NCBI GenBank assembly: GCA_964036315.1
Contig: OZ038500.1
Span: 58,335,946-58,399,945 of the forward strand
Direction: 5' to 3'
Length of the DNA stretch: 64,000 nucleotides
Origin: Acanthosepion esculentum
Taxonomy: Eukaryota > Mollusca > Cephalopoda > Sepiida > Sepiidae
Part shown: in pieces, positions 1 to 9,610 of the stretch
Position numbering within the stretch: position 1 is the stretch's first letter
Layout of the letters: each line of letters begins with the position of its first letter
Made by a program: the position numbers and the translations under genes
The notes under the pieces: model-generated
Databases searched by the model: none
Seen by the model: the letters and a program-made list of their open reading frames with translations, nothing else
What the model was told of the DNA's origin: nothing

Positions 1-185
1 GAGTCTGGTTCCTATAGCTTTGGATGGCGACCCATCTAAGAGACGGAAAATCTCTGAATTCAAAATCAGTATGGAGAGGGTTGGGTTTCGTCAGGATATT
101 TGGCCCAGGAAACCTCACTGCTACTGTGGATGCAGTGCATGTGTCTCTACGACCCTAATTGTCTACAGGTCACATGATCGTGAAA
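1..185 (+). repeat. tRNA-derived SINE, 3' part, cut by window edge
   Basis: This stretch matches, in plus orientation, the 3' half of SINE copies seen inverted at 32255-32466 and 35350-35612. Shared landmarks are TTTGGATGGCGACC, a GAATTCAAAA block, GGAGAGG, and the TACTGTGGATGCAG stretch near 121-140. The 5' promoter part lies outside the window. Cephalopod origin is inferred. Confidence 0.6.
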
Positions 186-207
186 CAACACTTTTGTGTA
201 TTTCTCC

Positions 208-210
208 ATC

Positions 211-254
<44 letters not shown>

Positions 255-388
255 ATACAATGTTGCACATGTTTCTGTTCTCCTACTATTTGTCTCTTCT
301 CCACCACTCTGCTATTGTCCGTTTTATTTTTGTAAATATTATTAAAGTCATTCCTTTTCCGTTTCTTTCTCCTGCTTATAAGATGGCT

Positions 389-420
<32 letters not shown>
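208..420. repeat. Two (CTTT)n microsatellites
   Basis: Pure CTTT tracts occupy about 208-254 and 388-420. They open the long reading frame on this strand, which reads as serine, phenylalanine and leucine repeats, so that frame should not be taken as a gene. Confidence 0.9.
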
Positions 421-430
421 GCTATATACA

Positions 431-1734
431 AATACCATTGTATTTTCTTTTGTCTTAAGATATTTATTTGATGAAGAACACTTTCATAACCACAACGATG
501 CAACCCAATTTCGAGCGCAGGAACTCCAACCAAGTTTGCTCACTTAACGCAGCCAAGCATTTCAAACAAAACAAATCACCCCTGAAAAGTGATACCTGCA
601 AGCGAAGCATTTAACAGAACAAACGATTCTCCGGTGTCTAAACGCTGGTCCTAATTTTCGGTTAATACTACCGAATCACAGATAGAAACGGCAGGCATTC
701 TGGCAACCATATCTTTCAAGAGTTATCTCCTTAGGAATCATTTGGCAATCATCACTCGAGTCATGTGTATCTACCTCATTTCCAATTCCAAAATCTTATC
801 GTAAGATCATTAATGTCGCAGTAAACGCGGAACAGCGAAGGTTGCATACGATTTTTAGAAGGCACATGCCTTCTGGCGTTAATTATGACCGATGTTTGTG
901 TTTCTGTATCTTGAAGCCTCAAAGTAATATTCTTTATTGAGACTCCAGCAACGCTAAACGAAAATTGTTAGTTTTGAGTGATAGTCTGAGAATAGAGTAG
1001 ACTTTCACCACTTTCGTGACGCTATTAATGTTGGAAACGCAAAAGCGCTCATTCACATGCGCTTACAGCTACATCATCTTGAAACTCTGTACTTTATACT
1101 CTTCAAAATAAAATATGTTTTATGAAAATCGACCAATAATTTATAAAGTTATTAAGACTTATAAATAAGGAGATTCTTTCCATCTATCCCACACATTTAA
1201 ATAATATGACTAAAAATGTTTACCCATATACTCAATTATAAACATGACTAATATTTAGTTATGGATTCAAGTATGAACCCGATAAACGTTAACGTATGAA
1301 ATCATGTTTAGACCTGACCGATGTTTATCTATTGACTTAAGTATAGACCAAAAATACTTCCCTATAGATTAACGTATATATTCGACCAATTTTCACATAT
1401 AGATACGTACAAATCCAAGCAAATGATTAGCTATCGTCTCGAGTAGAAACCTAGTAAATATAGAGTTTTTTAAAATCATTTTTTGCTATTTAAAAATCAT
1501 ATTGTCTATGTAAAAATCATCGAATTAGTTCGATGTAACCGTTTGTTCTATGCTAACAGTCTCTTTTCTCGCACTTCTCACTTATGGAACACTCTGCTGG
1601 AGGATTACGCACATGTCACCCTGAATTACAGGTTGCCATAAGATCACTGAAGTTGAGCAACGTCGATCCTGGTTAACACCTAGATGGTTGAATGTTTGAG
1701 CATGCTGGGTACTGTCAGCTTGGATGTGAAGGTG
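431..1734. other. No feature recognised
   Basis: This is AT-rich sequence with no long ORF. I saw no transposon protein, SINE core or tandem array. Nothing here can be annotated from the sequence alone. Confidence 0.5.
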
Positions 1735-2150
1735 ATCTAATGGAATAATGTCTCGGAATTGTTCTGTGTAGTTTGCATTCGTTTGCGCCTGGTTTCTCAG
1801 GCAGTGCTATGACGATAGATCTGCTGAGGTCTTCCAGGATATTCCCGCTGGTTTAGATTTCATTTGTTATTGCGGTGATCTTGTCTATGCCACAGTCATC
1901 TAAGGCTGTCAACATTACCGTTACAATTCCGTCTGGCCCAGCTGCCTTGTTCTTGTTTTAATTTCTGTTGCGGCTTTTACTTCGGTTTTCAGTATTCCAG
2001 ATCCGTCGGTAGTTCTGTGTATCGCTGGTTGTTCCCTCCCTTTCGTCGTGGAAGAGTTCTCCAATACACTCGCCCCAGCGTTGAAGAATTTTTTCCTTCT
2101 CTAATATGAGTATTCCATTCTTTAATATTAGGCCCCATTCTATTTTTGTA
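1735..2150 (-). pseudogene. RTE-type LINE fragment, second (rearranged) copy
   Basis: Read on the minus strand, the sequence after position 2150 gives KEKILQRWGECIGELFHDE, the linker before the reverse transcriptase, and later GPDGIVTVMLTALDD and GIDKITAI-type peptides near 1930-1850. The same linker and RT N-terminal region already occurs upstream at 2905-2393, so this part is a second copy joined directly to the first. Frameshifts and stops make it non-functional. The family call rests on remembered RTE-like endonuclease/reverse-transcriptase proteins. Confidence 0.7.
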
Positions 2151-2905
2151 TATTCACTGAACTCGTTCCCTATGCGTATGCATGCTGTTTGCTGACAGTT
2201 TAGGTTCTTGATTATCCTGATATCTTTCCCAAATACATCGACAGTGGTGAGCAGTTCCATCAGATACTTGCGGTGTACTTTGTCAAAGGCCTTTGCGTAG
2301 TCTATGTAACATAGGTAAACGTTCTTTTTCATCTGTATCGCTCTTTCCGACAACATTCTGAGCATGAAAATCGCGTTTTTTTCCCGGTGTTTTTATAGAA
2401 CCCGTACTGTTCTTGTCCTATCTCTGGCCCGGTTCTGCTGCGCGCTCTTCTTCAGCAGACTACGGATGATGCATTTTGTCATGTGGATCATCAGCCTTAT
2501 TGTTCTGTGGAGTTCGCATTCGTCTGCGCCTGGTTTGTTAGGCATGCCTACGAAGATAGATCTGTTGAGGTCTTCCAGTATATCTCCGCTGTTGTAGATT
2601 TCATTTGTTATTGCGGTAATCTTGTCTATGCCAAAAGTCATCTAAGGCTGTCAAAATTTCCGTTACAATGCCGTCTGGCTCAGCTGCCTTGTTTCTGTTC
2701 AATTTGGCCAGTGCGACTTTTACTTCAATTTTCAGAATTGCCGGTGCGTCGGTAGTTCTGTGTATCGCTGGTTGTTCACTTACGCCGTGGAACTGTTCTC
2801 AAATATACTCGCTTCAGCGTTGAATAATTTTTCGTTTTCTGATATGAGCGTTCCTTCCTTGGATTTTAAGCAGCCTGTTGACGAGCATGTCTTCTGTCCT
2901 GTTAG
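2150..2905 (-). pseudogene. RTE-type LINE reverse transcriptase fragment
   Basis: Minus-strand segments in different frames line up with one RTE-type protein. First comes IKQLTGQK..STGCLKSKEG (2905-2800), then LNRNKAAEPDGIVTEIL (about 2710-2650), then GIDKITAITNEIYNSGDI (about 2635-2575) with the PKKPGA-like stretch as MPNKPGADECELHRTI, then MLRMLSERAIQMKKNVYLCYIDYAKAFDKVHRKYL (2365-2255, split here only by reading). The YIDYAKAFDKV block is RT motif A with its catalytic Asp. Several frame changes separate the pieces. It ends abruptly at GNEFSEYTKIEWG, where the second linker copy begins. Confidence 0.8.
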
Positions 2906-3139
2906 TTGCTTTATTTGTTTGTGAAAAACAGAATAAAAAAAGTACCAACAACAGAAACTAATAAAGCTGTAGATCGAAGTGAAAATAGTGAGATAATACA
3001 GTAGTAACTTTACACAACACTTCAAATAAAAGGGACTGGATGCTCGGTCAATGAATGCAAAACACTAATGCTAATACTATCATAACCAATACTTACCTAG
3101 CCCATGCCTGGTAGAGTTTATCATCCTTCAGTTGCATCT

Positions 3140-3430
3140 TTATCTTCGGTGCGTCGGAAGACAGAGGTGTGACTGAGGAAAATAATACTGCGAGGCGCCC
3201 AGCCCTGGCAAACAGCTGCCCGTGGCTGCACCCTCTCATTGCATTAGAGAAAGGGATCTATGCTTGCCAACGAGGCCAATGCAACCGTCGGTTTCCGGGC
3301 GCTCTGGGAAATTTTTAACCTTGGCCCGGGTGTTCGCGCTCGGGATGCCCACATTAAAACCGACCTTGTGTCACATCACGTCCCAGTGGTGAGTCAGGGT
3401 AGGTATTAATATCATAACAATTACTATAAG
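3140..3430 (+). repeat. GC-rich interspersed repeat, related to the 266-bp array
   Basis: This GC-rich island in AT-rich DNA contains CGCTCGGGATGCCCACATTAA and CCTTGTGTCACATC. Both resemble the end of each 266-bp unit at 7223-8215 and the inverted copy at 15690-15865. The function is unknown. It may be a SINE or non-autonomous element carrying the same tail module. Confidence 0.55.
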
Positions 3431-3639
3431 TAATACGTTCCGACCGTTGTGCTTCTCCACCAGAATAATCTACGAATAATTTTGTGATAAATCATTTATT
3501 TAATATACAGAATTTAGAGTGTTCTGAACAAATTCCATGGGACAAAAAGCTAGTGGGTTAAATCGTTGGTTGATGAATTTGTTTCTCTGTGTTCAATAAC
3601 TGAACACTTACTGGACAGTACTGGAAACAAACTAGACGA

Positions 3640-3720
3640 GAAATCCTATTACATGATCATCGGAACGAGAACAATCTACCGCGTAGATTAAATGAGGGAT
3701 CCTGCTCAAATGTTACTCGG
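3640..3720 (+). repeat. Fragment of tRNA-like repeat with GGCCGAAACG 3' end
   Basis: The GAACGAGAACAATCTACC stretch matches the middle of the repeat at 20190-20445 (GAACTAGAACAATCTACC) and the inverted copy near 34600-34640. Both ends are missing here. Confidence 0.45.
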
Positions 3721-3791
3721 ATCAACAAACACCTGATTATTTTCGGATGGACAGAAAGCTGAAACGCAGTTAAAATAATACAGAAGATGAG

Positions 3792-4062
3792 GTCATCAGT
3801 CAGCTGTGTGCCATGCGTAGGCGATCATGTATCTTTCGATACATGACTGACGAGACAATTTTTCCCGCAATACGTTGCCATTTCTTTCTGCGGTAGATCA
3901 GTTGCCATCCAAGGTCTGTCCTGATATTTACCCATAGCTTGGAGAATAGGATTCATGTCGTTCCCAAGAGTATGAGCACGTAAGTGAATGTAATGGATTC
4001 GACTGGAATTCGAACTCGGCTCTCTGAGCCCGCAATCCGAGCCGCCATCCATTACTCCACCA
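3792..4062 (-). repeat. tRNA-derived SINE, minus orientation
   Basis: On the minus strand it starts near GGTGGAGTAATGGATGG (A-box region) and has a B-box-like GAGTTCGAATTCC. It ends with GATCGCCTACGC and the CATGGCACACAGCTGACTGA tail. The same element is seen at 19236-19528, 46283-46558 and 46744-47034. Pol III transcription from the internal promoter is known for such SINEs. This copy shows no clear target duplication. Confidence 0.75.
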
Positions 4063-4309
4063 TACATATCTAAATAATATAAATAATGATATCTAGCCAT
4101 CCAAGAAATTCACACAAAATCAAAATGCACTTTGACAAAAAATATATCTAAAAGATTATAATATGACAAAATTATATTAACTTGAACATAGAATAAGCTG
4201 GTCTGGAGGTGGCTTTGCCGAACATCGCAAATTGCCCCAAAACCAAAACATTACTCTAAAAACTCGAGTCCTATTCTTAAATAGCCTCGTCAGATTGAGT
4301 TGCTTATAT

Positions 4310-4360
4310 GTATGCCATTCATTAAATTCGTCCTTGTGTCACATCTGACCTTGATTTGGA
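4310..4360 (+). repeat. SINE tail fragment
   Basis: CGTCCTTGTGTCACATCTGA is the tail module found at the end of the tRNA SINEs at 4545-4798 and in each 266-bp unit of the 7.2-8.2 kb array. Confidence 0.4.
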
Positions 4361-4544
4361 CGAATTGTTTAAAATAAATATATTCCCATAAATGTGCCTC
4401 TTACTCCGTAATACTCTACCTCGACTGACTCTTGTGTTTTTACAAGCTGAAAATCATTGTAAACATCATTGTAAAATATCAGTGAATTGCCCTGATTTTT
4501 TGCTGAAAGTACTCGTGTGGCTTGTCGTTAACTTCTCCACTTCG

Positions 4545-4798
4545 ACGCGATGTAATGGTTATCAAGCTTGTCTCACTGGATCAATTACAGCTGAGAAGTG
4601 AGTTCGATCCTCACTGGATGCCCCATACGTTCGACCTTGTGCTACATCTAAGCTACGCTTAGAAAATTATTTGGACTTGTATTAATGGTTAGCAAGTTTG
4701 TCTTGCCAGAACAATTACGACCGAGTAGTGAATTCGATTCTCACTAGGTGGCCCATACATTCGGCCTTGCGTCACATCTAAGATACGCTTAGAACACC
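4545..4798 (+). repeat. Tandem dimer of a tRNA-derived SINE
   Basis: Two head-to-tail copies lie at about 4545-4680 and 4681-4798. Each has GTAATGGTTA (or TTAATGGTTA) and AGCAAG-like A-box sequence, an ACAATTACGACTGAG-like loop, a GTTCGATCCTCAC box B, and the tail CCTTGTGCTACATCTAAGC. The same family is at 30203-30407 (minus) and 37281-37408 (plus). A direct dimer suggests either unequal exchange or a dimeric transcript. Confidence 0.7.
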
Positions 4799-4999
4799 GT
4801 CTATACTGACTGACACTGAAAACTAAAAGATTCAGTCTAATTCCTATTTCTCTCAAAATAATATTTTCACAATCTGAAAAATAAAATGGATTTAAACATC
4901 CTAAAATTCCAAGTCCTAAAATCTCGAGAAGAAAAGCTATAATTACTAAAAAATTAAAAATATGGACCGCGTTATACTCATTTTTAAAGTCATATTCAA

Positions 5000-5250
5000 G
5001 ACGTTTTAACCGTTGTACGCTCGGGTTTTCTTCAGGTGATATTTCTATGAATTTCGAATCGAACGTTTTATTTAATCCACGGGATGCAGATTGTTCTACT
5101 TCCAACTACCATGACTTCGGATGTCTTAGTTTTAGTTAGTTCCTCGTAATACGTCTCCATGTGTTGGAGACCAGGAATAGAACTCTCAACTCTTTATGTC
5201 AAGTCGCTTTTTGTATCAATCAACTAATACTTTTAGCCACTGATCCACTT
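5000..5250 (-). repeat. Repeat with GAGCGTACAACGGTTAAAACG end, minus orientation
   Basis: On the minus strand it ends with CCTGAAGAAAACCCGAGCGT and ACAACGGTTAAAACGTC, a decayed version of the motif at 20393-20440 and 34529-34575. The tRNA-like part (AGTTGAGAGTTCTATTCCTGG on the minus strand) lies at about 5165-5200. An ORF of 138 codons overlapping it (4689-5105) is judged fortuitous. Confidence 0.5.
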
Positions 5251-5741
5251 GGCCATGCGTCCCTGGTAGCGGTGTGGGAGAGTTATCAATATAAATTAAC
5301 TAAAAATGAGATATTCAAATGAATGCTACGTAGAATTAAAACAAACTACCCCCGTAGGTTAAAAACAAACTTGAGTAAAAACAATTCACGCAACTCGTTT
5401 TCTAGTCAAAATCCTAAGCTGCTTATGACAAAAAAAAATCTTGCTCTGTTTCCAGAGTTAAACAGAGGATTTATTTTTCACAACAATATCGTTTGTGTTA
5501 TTATCGACATTATTATGAAAAGAGCGAAAATATTTAATCAGCAACATAATATAAATCCGTTCAGGAATACGACAAAAATCAATATATTTATAGGAAAAAT
5601 CCCTTCACTTCTTGCATGATTCTTAGATTTACAATACCAAAGACTGGTATTTAATTAACAAGCCCGGCTCGGGGGACATTGCTAGTAAAATAAATGTAGC
5701 CGTCTGCCATTTTTAGCTAAGCCTATTAACAATATTTGTAG

Positions 5742-5775
5742 AAATGGCTTCCGACTGCAAAGTGTTGATTAACAG
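5742..5775 (+). other. Candidate small first coding exon
   Basis: A TTAACAATATTTGTAG acceptor-like sequence is followed by AAATGGCTTCC, a good start-codon context, and 11 codons later by AACAG|GTGAGT, a strong donor. The reading is M-A-S-D-C-K-V-L-I-N. This is splice-site pattern matching by eye, and no downstream exon was found. Without transcripts it may be chance. Confidence 0.2.
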
Positions 5776-6195
5776 GTGAGTTTCTGGTCGCCATTGATAA
5801 CGAAGTGAGGTTTGTTCTCAATTGTTCAAATATTTTAAGAAAATAAAAAGAAATTATATGAACGGGGCAGAAAATTTTTAAAAAATTATAACAAGAAATA
5901 TTTTTGCTTTAAAAAAAATAATGGAGATCAAAGTCGAGCTGAAGTAAGGTGAAAACGAGGTGATAACTGTTGAAACGAGGCTTTATTTTCATCAAACAGA
6001 ACAGATATTTTTTAGACATCTGACACTTGGCGTTTTCACTTGCTATCTTCTACATCATTTATTGTATTTTCCAAAAGTTTCATAAAATATTTTGTACAAT
6101 ACACGTCTGGAAATTAGAAAATCAGTTAGGAAGATCAGTTAAAATAAAAGTGACGAGAAAATGTATTTTATTGATTGATTTATTCATTTATTTTT

Positions 6196-6545
6196 TTAAG
6201 AATATTTTGCAGGTTATTTAAAGCCAGAATATATTTTTCGATTATAAACATTTTTTCTTCGGAGATAATAATGATTTAGTGGTAGAAGTTTTACTAATTA
6301 ACCCATAGTTGGGGGAGAAGACTTGGATTTATACATTTCCCAAAAGTATTTGCACGTAGGTAAATATAACTAACCCAACTGGAATTGGAACACGTCTGAA
6401 CGATAAACAATTCCGTGTCAATATCCATTATACCGCTCGTACATCCAAGTTTACAGGATCTCTTTTTGCGAAGTGGTCAGGCTCGAAGTTGCTTAACTCC
6501 GGTGATCATACGGTAACCGTTGTTTAAGCGTGATACGGCCGTAAA
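6196..6545 (-). repeat. 5S-rRNA-derived SINE with tRNA-like second module
   Basis: The minus strand starts at 6543 with TTTACGGCCGTATCACGC and contains GATCACCGGAGTTAAGCAAC, the 5S rRNA internal-promoter region. It then has a tRNA-like stretch (GGTATAATGGATATTGA and TTCCAATTCCAG) and the family tail with TTAATTAGTAAAACTT and CTGGCTTTAAATAACCTGCA. Related copies are at 32737-33066, 43556-43692, and 46015-46270 plus 46564-46625. The 5S end of this copy is shortened. Confidence 0.75.
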
Positions 6546-6689
6546 CCGAACATTACTTTTAATAATCTTATTCATTTTGTATTTCACGTCATTATGTTTT
6601 TTTAAAATTGTTTGTCTATTTTTCGATAAGTTTTTAAAAAGGATATTAATCCTGTACAAGGCGTGATGGGCACTCGAGGTAGATTAAGA

Positions 6690-7115
6690 GGCACCGGTAG
6701 ATAGGTATGGAAGAAACTCTAGACTTGAATAGGTTAAGATTGTAGTGATTGGAGAAGCATGCCTGGGTGCCAAAAGGTAGCAGTCTTTGGGAAGGAGCTG
6801 TTAAAGTGGAACTTATATCTAATGAGAGTGATTCCTTACAATGTGCGTGTCATGACGGGTCCTAGCCGTGAAGGTCAGGACTAGTGGAACTAAAAAGTGA
6901 TTTTCCTCTGAACACTTTATATGGAAATAGCGATAGAGGAGGGTGGAAACTAATTCATCACCCACAAGGACGCGAAGAAGCTGTTGCACTCTTTCGGGTG
7001 TGGAAAGCGAAGAATGGGGAGTATTCGCGCATATATGGCATCAGTACTTAAATTTCCGGCCTGAGCTAGGTCTTGTAAAGGCAGAGGATACCTGGAGCAG
7101 TACAATGAAGTAACA
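6690..7115. other. Unclassified, weakly similar to 42880-43110
   Basis: Both stretches contain CTGGTGGAACTAA-like and AATTCATCACCCACAAGG-like sequence in the same order. This suggests an old interspersed repeat. No protein could be read. Confidence 0.25.
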
Positions 7116-7222
7116 AATGCTATATTTTATCCATAATTGTTATGGGAACTTACCCATAATAATAATGGACTATTCCGGACATCATAAATACTGCGCCTCA
7201 AGAGGGAGCAGGGTTCAGAGCT

Positions 7223-8215
7223 CAGTCCTTTTTGGACGGCTCGGCTTGACGGTCGAACTCTCTGCCTCTGAGGCCGAGGGGAACTCTCTGCCTTTGGGCA
7301 GAGAGGAACCCGGACGAGGTTCCGCCGAAGGGCAGAGCCTCGTTCGGGGAGGTTGACCGGCCCGATCCCGTTTATACGGGATCTACGGGCTATTTTTTGG
7401 CCGAGCCTACGGGCTCGGGTACCCCACTTTAAACCCGGCCTTGTGCCACATCTGTCCCTCGTGGGGAGGACACTAAATACTTCAGAGCTCAGTCCTTTTT
7501 GGACGACTCAGCTTGACGGTCGAACTCTCTGCCTCTGAGGCAGAGGGGAACTCTCCGCCTTTGGGCAGAGAGGAACCCGGACGAGGATCCGCCGAAGGGC
7601 AGGGCCTCGTTCGGGAAGGTTGACCGGCCCGATCCCGTTTATACGGGATCTACGGGCTATTTTTTGGCCGAGCCTACGGGCTCGGGTACCCCACTTTAAA
7701 CCCGGCCTTGTGCCACATCTGTCCCTCGTGGGGAGAACACTAAATACTTCAGAGTCAGTCCTTTTTGGACGACTCGACTAGAGGGTCGAACTCTCTGCCT
7801 CTGAGGCAGAGGGGAACTCTCTGCTTCTGGGCAGAGGGGAACTCGGACGAGGCTCCGCCGAAGGGCAGAGCCTCGTTCGGGGAGGTTGACCAACCCGATC
7901 CCGTTTATCCGGGATCTACGGGCTATTTTTTGGCCGAGCCTGCGGGCTCGGGTACCCCACTTTAAACCCGGCCTTGTGCTACATCTGTCCCTCGTGGGGA
8001 GGACACTAAATACGTCAGAGTCAGTCCTTTTTGGACGACTCGGCTGGACGGTCGAACTCTCTGCCTCTGGGCGGAGAGGAACTCGGACGAGGCTCCACCG
8101 AAGGGCAGAGCCTCGTTCGGGGAGGTTGACCAACCCGATCCCGTTTATACGGGCATTTTTTGGCCGAGCCTACGGGCTCGGTGAGCCCACATTAAACCGG
8201 CCTTGTGACACATTC
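7223..8215. repeat. GC-rich tandem array, about 266-bp unit, four copies
   Basis: Units begin at CAGTCCTTTTTGGAC at 7223, 7490, 7756 and 8022, giving periods of 267, 266 and 266 bp. Each holds a purine-rich segment built around CTCTGCCTCTGAGGCAGAG palindromes, a GTTTATACGGGATCTACGGG stretch, a GAGCCTACGGGCTC hairpin, and the tail CCTTGTGCCACATCTGTCCC. The fourth unit is shortened and diverged. Long open frames on both strands here (up to 145 codons) are a by-product of the high GC content. Single related copies lie at 3140-3430 and 15690-15865. Confidence 0.9.
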
Positions 8216-8446
8216 GACACACGTGGGCGTGTTGTTGAACATCTTCAGGGTCAGTCAGAGACAGAGTCAGTCGATTATTGTAAGACATTGGAATAGTGAT
8301 ACTTGTCGAGACAACATAGTTCACTCTAACCAAATCTGATAGTCATTACTAATACTTCTACTTCTTTGTATATATTTCTGTTTGTAATATATCTGTGTTA
8401 TTCCATACCTGTGTTCGAGTTATTCTTCATTGGTTCTACCTTGGAC

Positions 8447-8472
8447 CATCACCGTGGTGTACCACGGTGATG
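8447..8472. repeat. Perfect palindrome, 12-bp arms
   Basis: CATCACCGTGGT (8447-8458) is followed after two bases by its exact reverse complement (8461-8472). It lies just downstream of the GC-rich array, in sequence that returns to AT-rich composition. Confidence 0.85.
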
Positions 8473-8940
8473 AACTTGGACTATAACAATAATGTACGTT
8501 TTTATCGAAGTACACACATTTGGCTTAATATCTCTCACCCAATGAGTTTATAAAAGTATCCCAAATTTTTTACAATTTTGGAAATGAAAATTATTTAAAT
8601 ATCTTATGCTTCATGGATTGATTGTTTTGTTTTAATACATATCAACCATTATTTAATGCCGCAAATAATTTTTAAATAATTTTAATTAAATATATGGATT
8701 GTAAACAATACTTTGAGTTGTTGGTTCCACCATTCTCCAGTTATGCCTTTAGGTCGGAATTATTTCGAGCTGTAATATTTGGTATAGACCAACACTCCTC
8801 CAACCAGGCTTGGATAGTCTCTACTTTTATCTTTTTGAAAAGGTCCTCTAAACTAGTGATATCATAAATTCGGTTATGTATAGGGCAAGAGTACTGCAAT
8901 CGGTTTTACTTGATATTTGCCCCTGTCATACAGTGAATTC

Positions 8941-9300
8941 TCGTCCTGAGTAAGACGTTAAACTACATCCGCGTCCTGGGTAAGACGATAAACTATATCC
9001 AGCAGCAAGGCCTCCGATCAGGAAGTTTTGGGGAGAGTGGAACCACCTCTTAATTGCTGGTGTTCCCAGGTTCACCCTGACCCATGGTGATAGCACTTGT
9101 TAGGATCCCAGCTATAGGCAAATAGTTAACCAGTAATAGATTTTTTAAAAGAATTATTACCAGCAATACAATTTTGAAGAAAAAATATTACCAGAAACAG
9201 ATTTTTGATGAAACAAAATATTACGAGCAATAAAAAATGTTGTCGGCATTGAGGTGTTGATATGCCGTAAAACCATCAAACGAAACCATAATGTGAATTC
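8941..9300. repeat. Short direct repeats and a SINE-tail-like segment
   Basis: CGTCCTGAGTAAGACG and CGTCCTGGGTAAGACG form a two-copy repeat at about 8943-9002. At 9130-9235 a loose repeat of ATTACCAGCAATA-like units occurs three or four times. At 9242-9290, GTCGGCATT and GATATGCCG with a following AAACCAT tail resemble the 3' end of the SINE at 30203-30290. Confidence 0.4.
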
Positions 9301-9610
9301 TGGAACATATTAATTTTTTTTTAAATAAATCAATTAGTGAGATAAATGTATACTATTCTGATTTTTTGTAGGCCGACCTCTTCCTTCCGAGAAAGTCGGC
9401 GACCATGAACTGTTTTCTTAGAATGCGTCCCAATTTCTTAAATTAATCTTTTGTCCGTTGAGTTTTTAATCTCAGATTAAAAGCTCAAAGCGTGTTTGGA
9501 AACGAAAATCATTTCAACTTCTTATTCTTTATTGATCGATCATTCTTTTTTTTAACATAATATCAACTCTGTTGGTCATTTAATGTTGGTTATTTAATGT
9601 TGGTTATTTA

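Noticed and set aside
20..547. 175-codon plus-strand frame
   Set aside because: It runs through a SINE fragment and two CTTT tracts, and its composition is that of the tracts.
7696..8296. 145- and 136-codon frames on opposite strands
   Set aside because: They arise from the GC-rich tandem array, where stop codons are rare, and repeat with its period.
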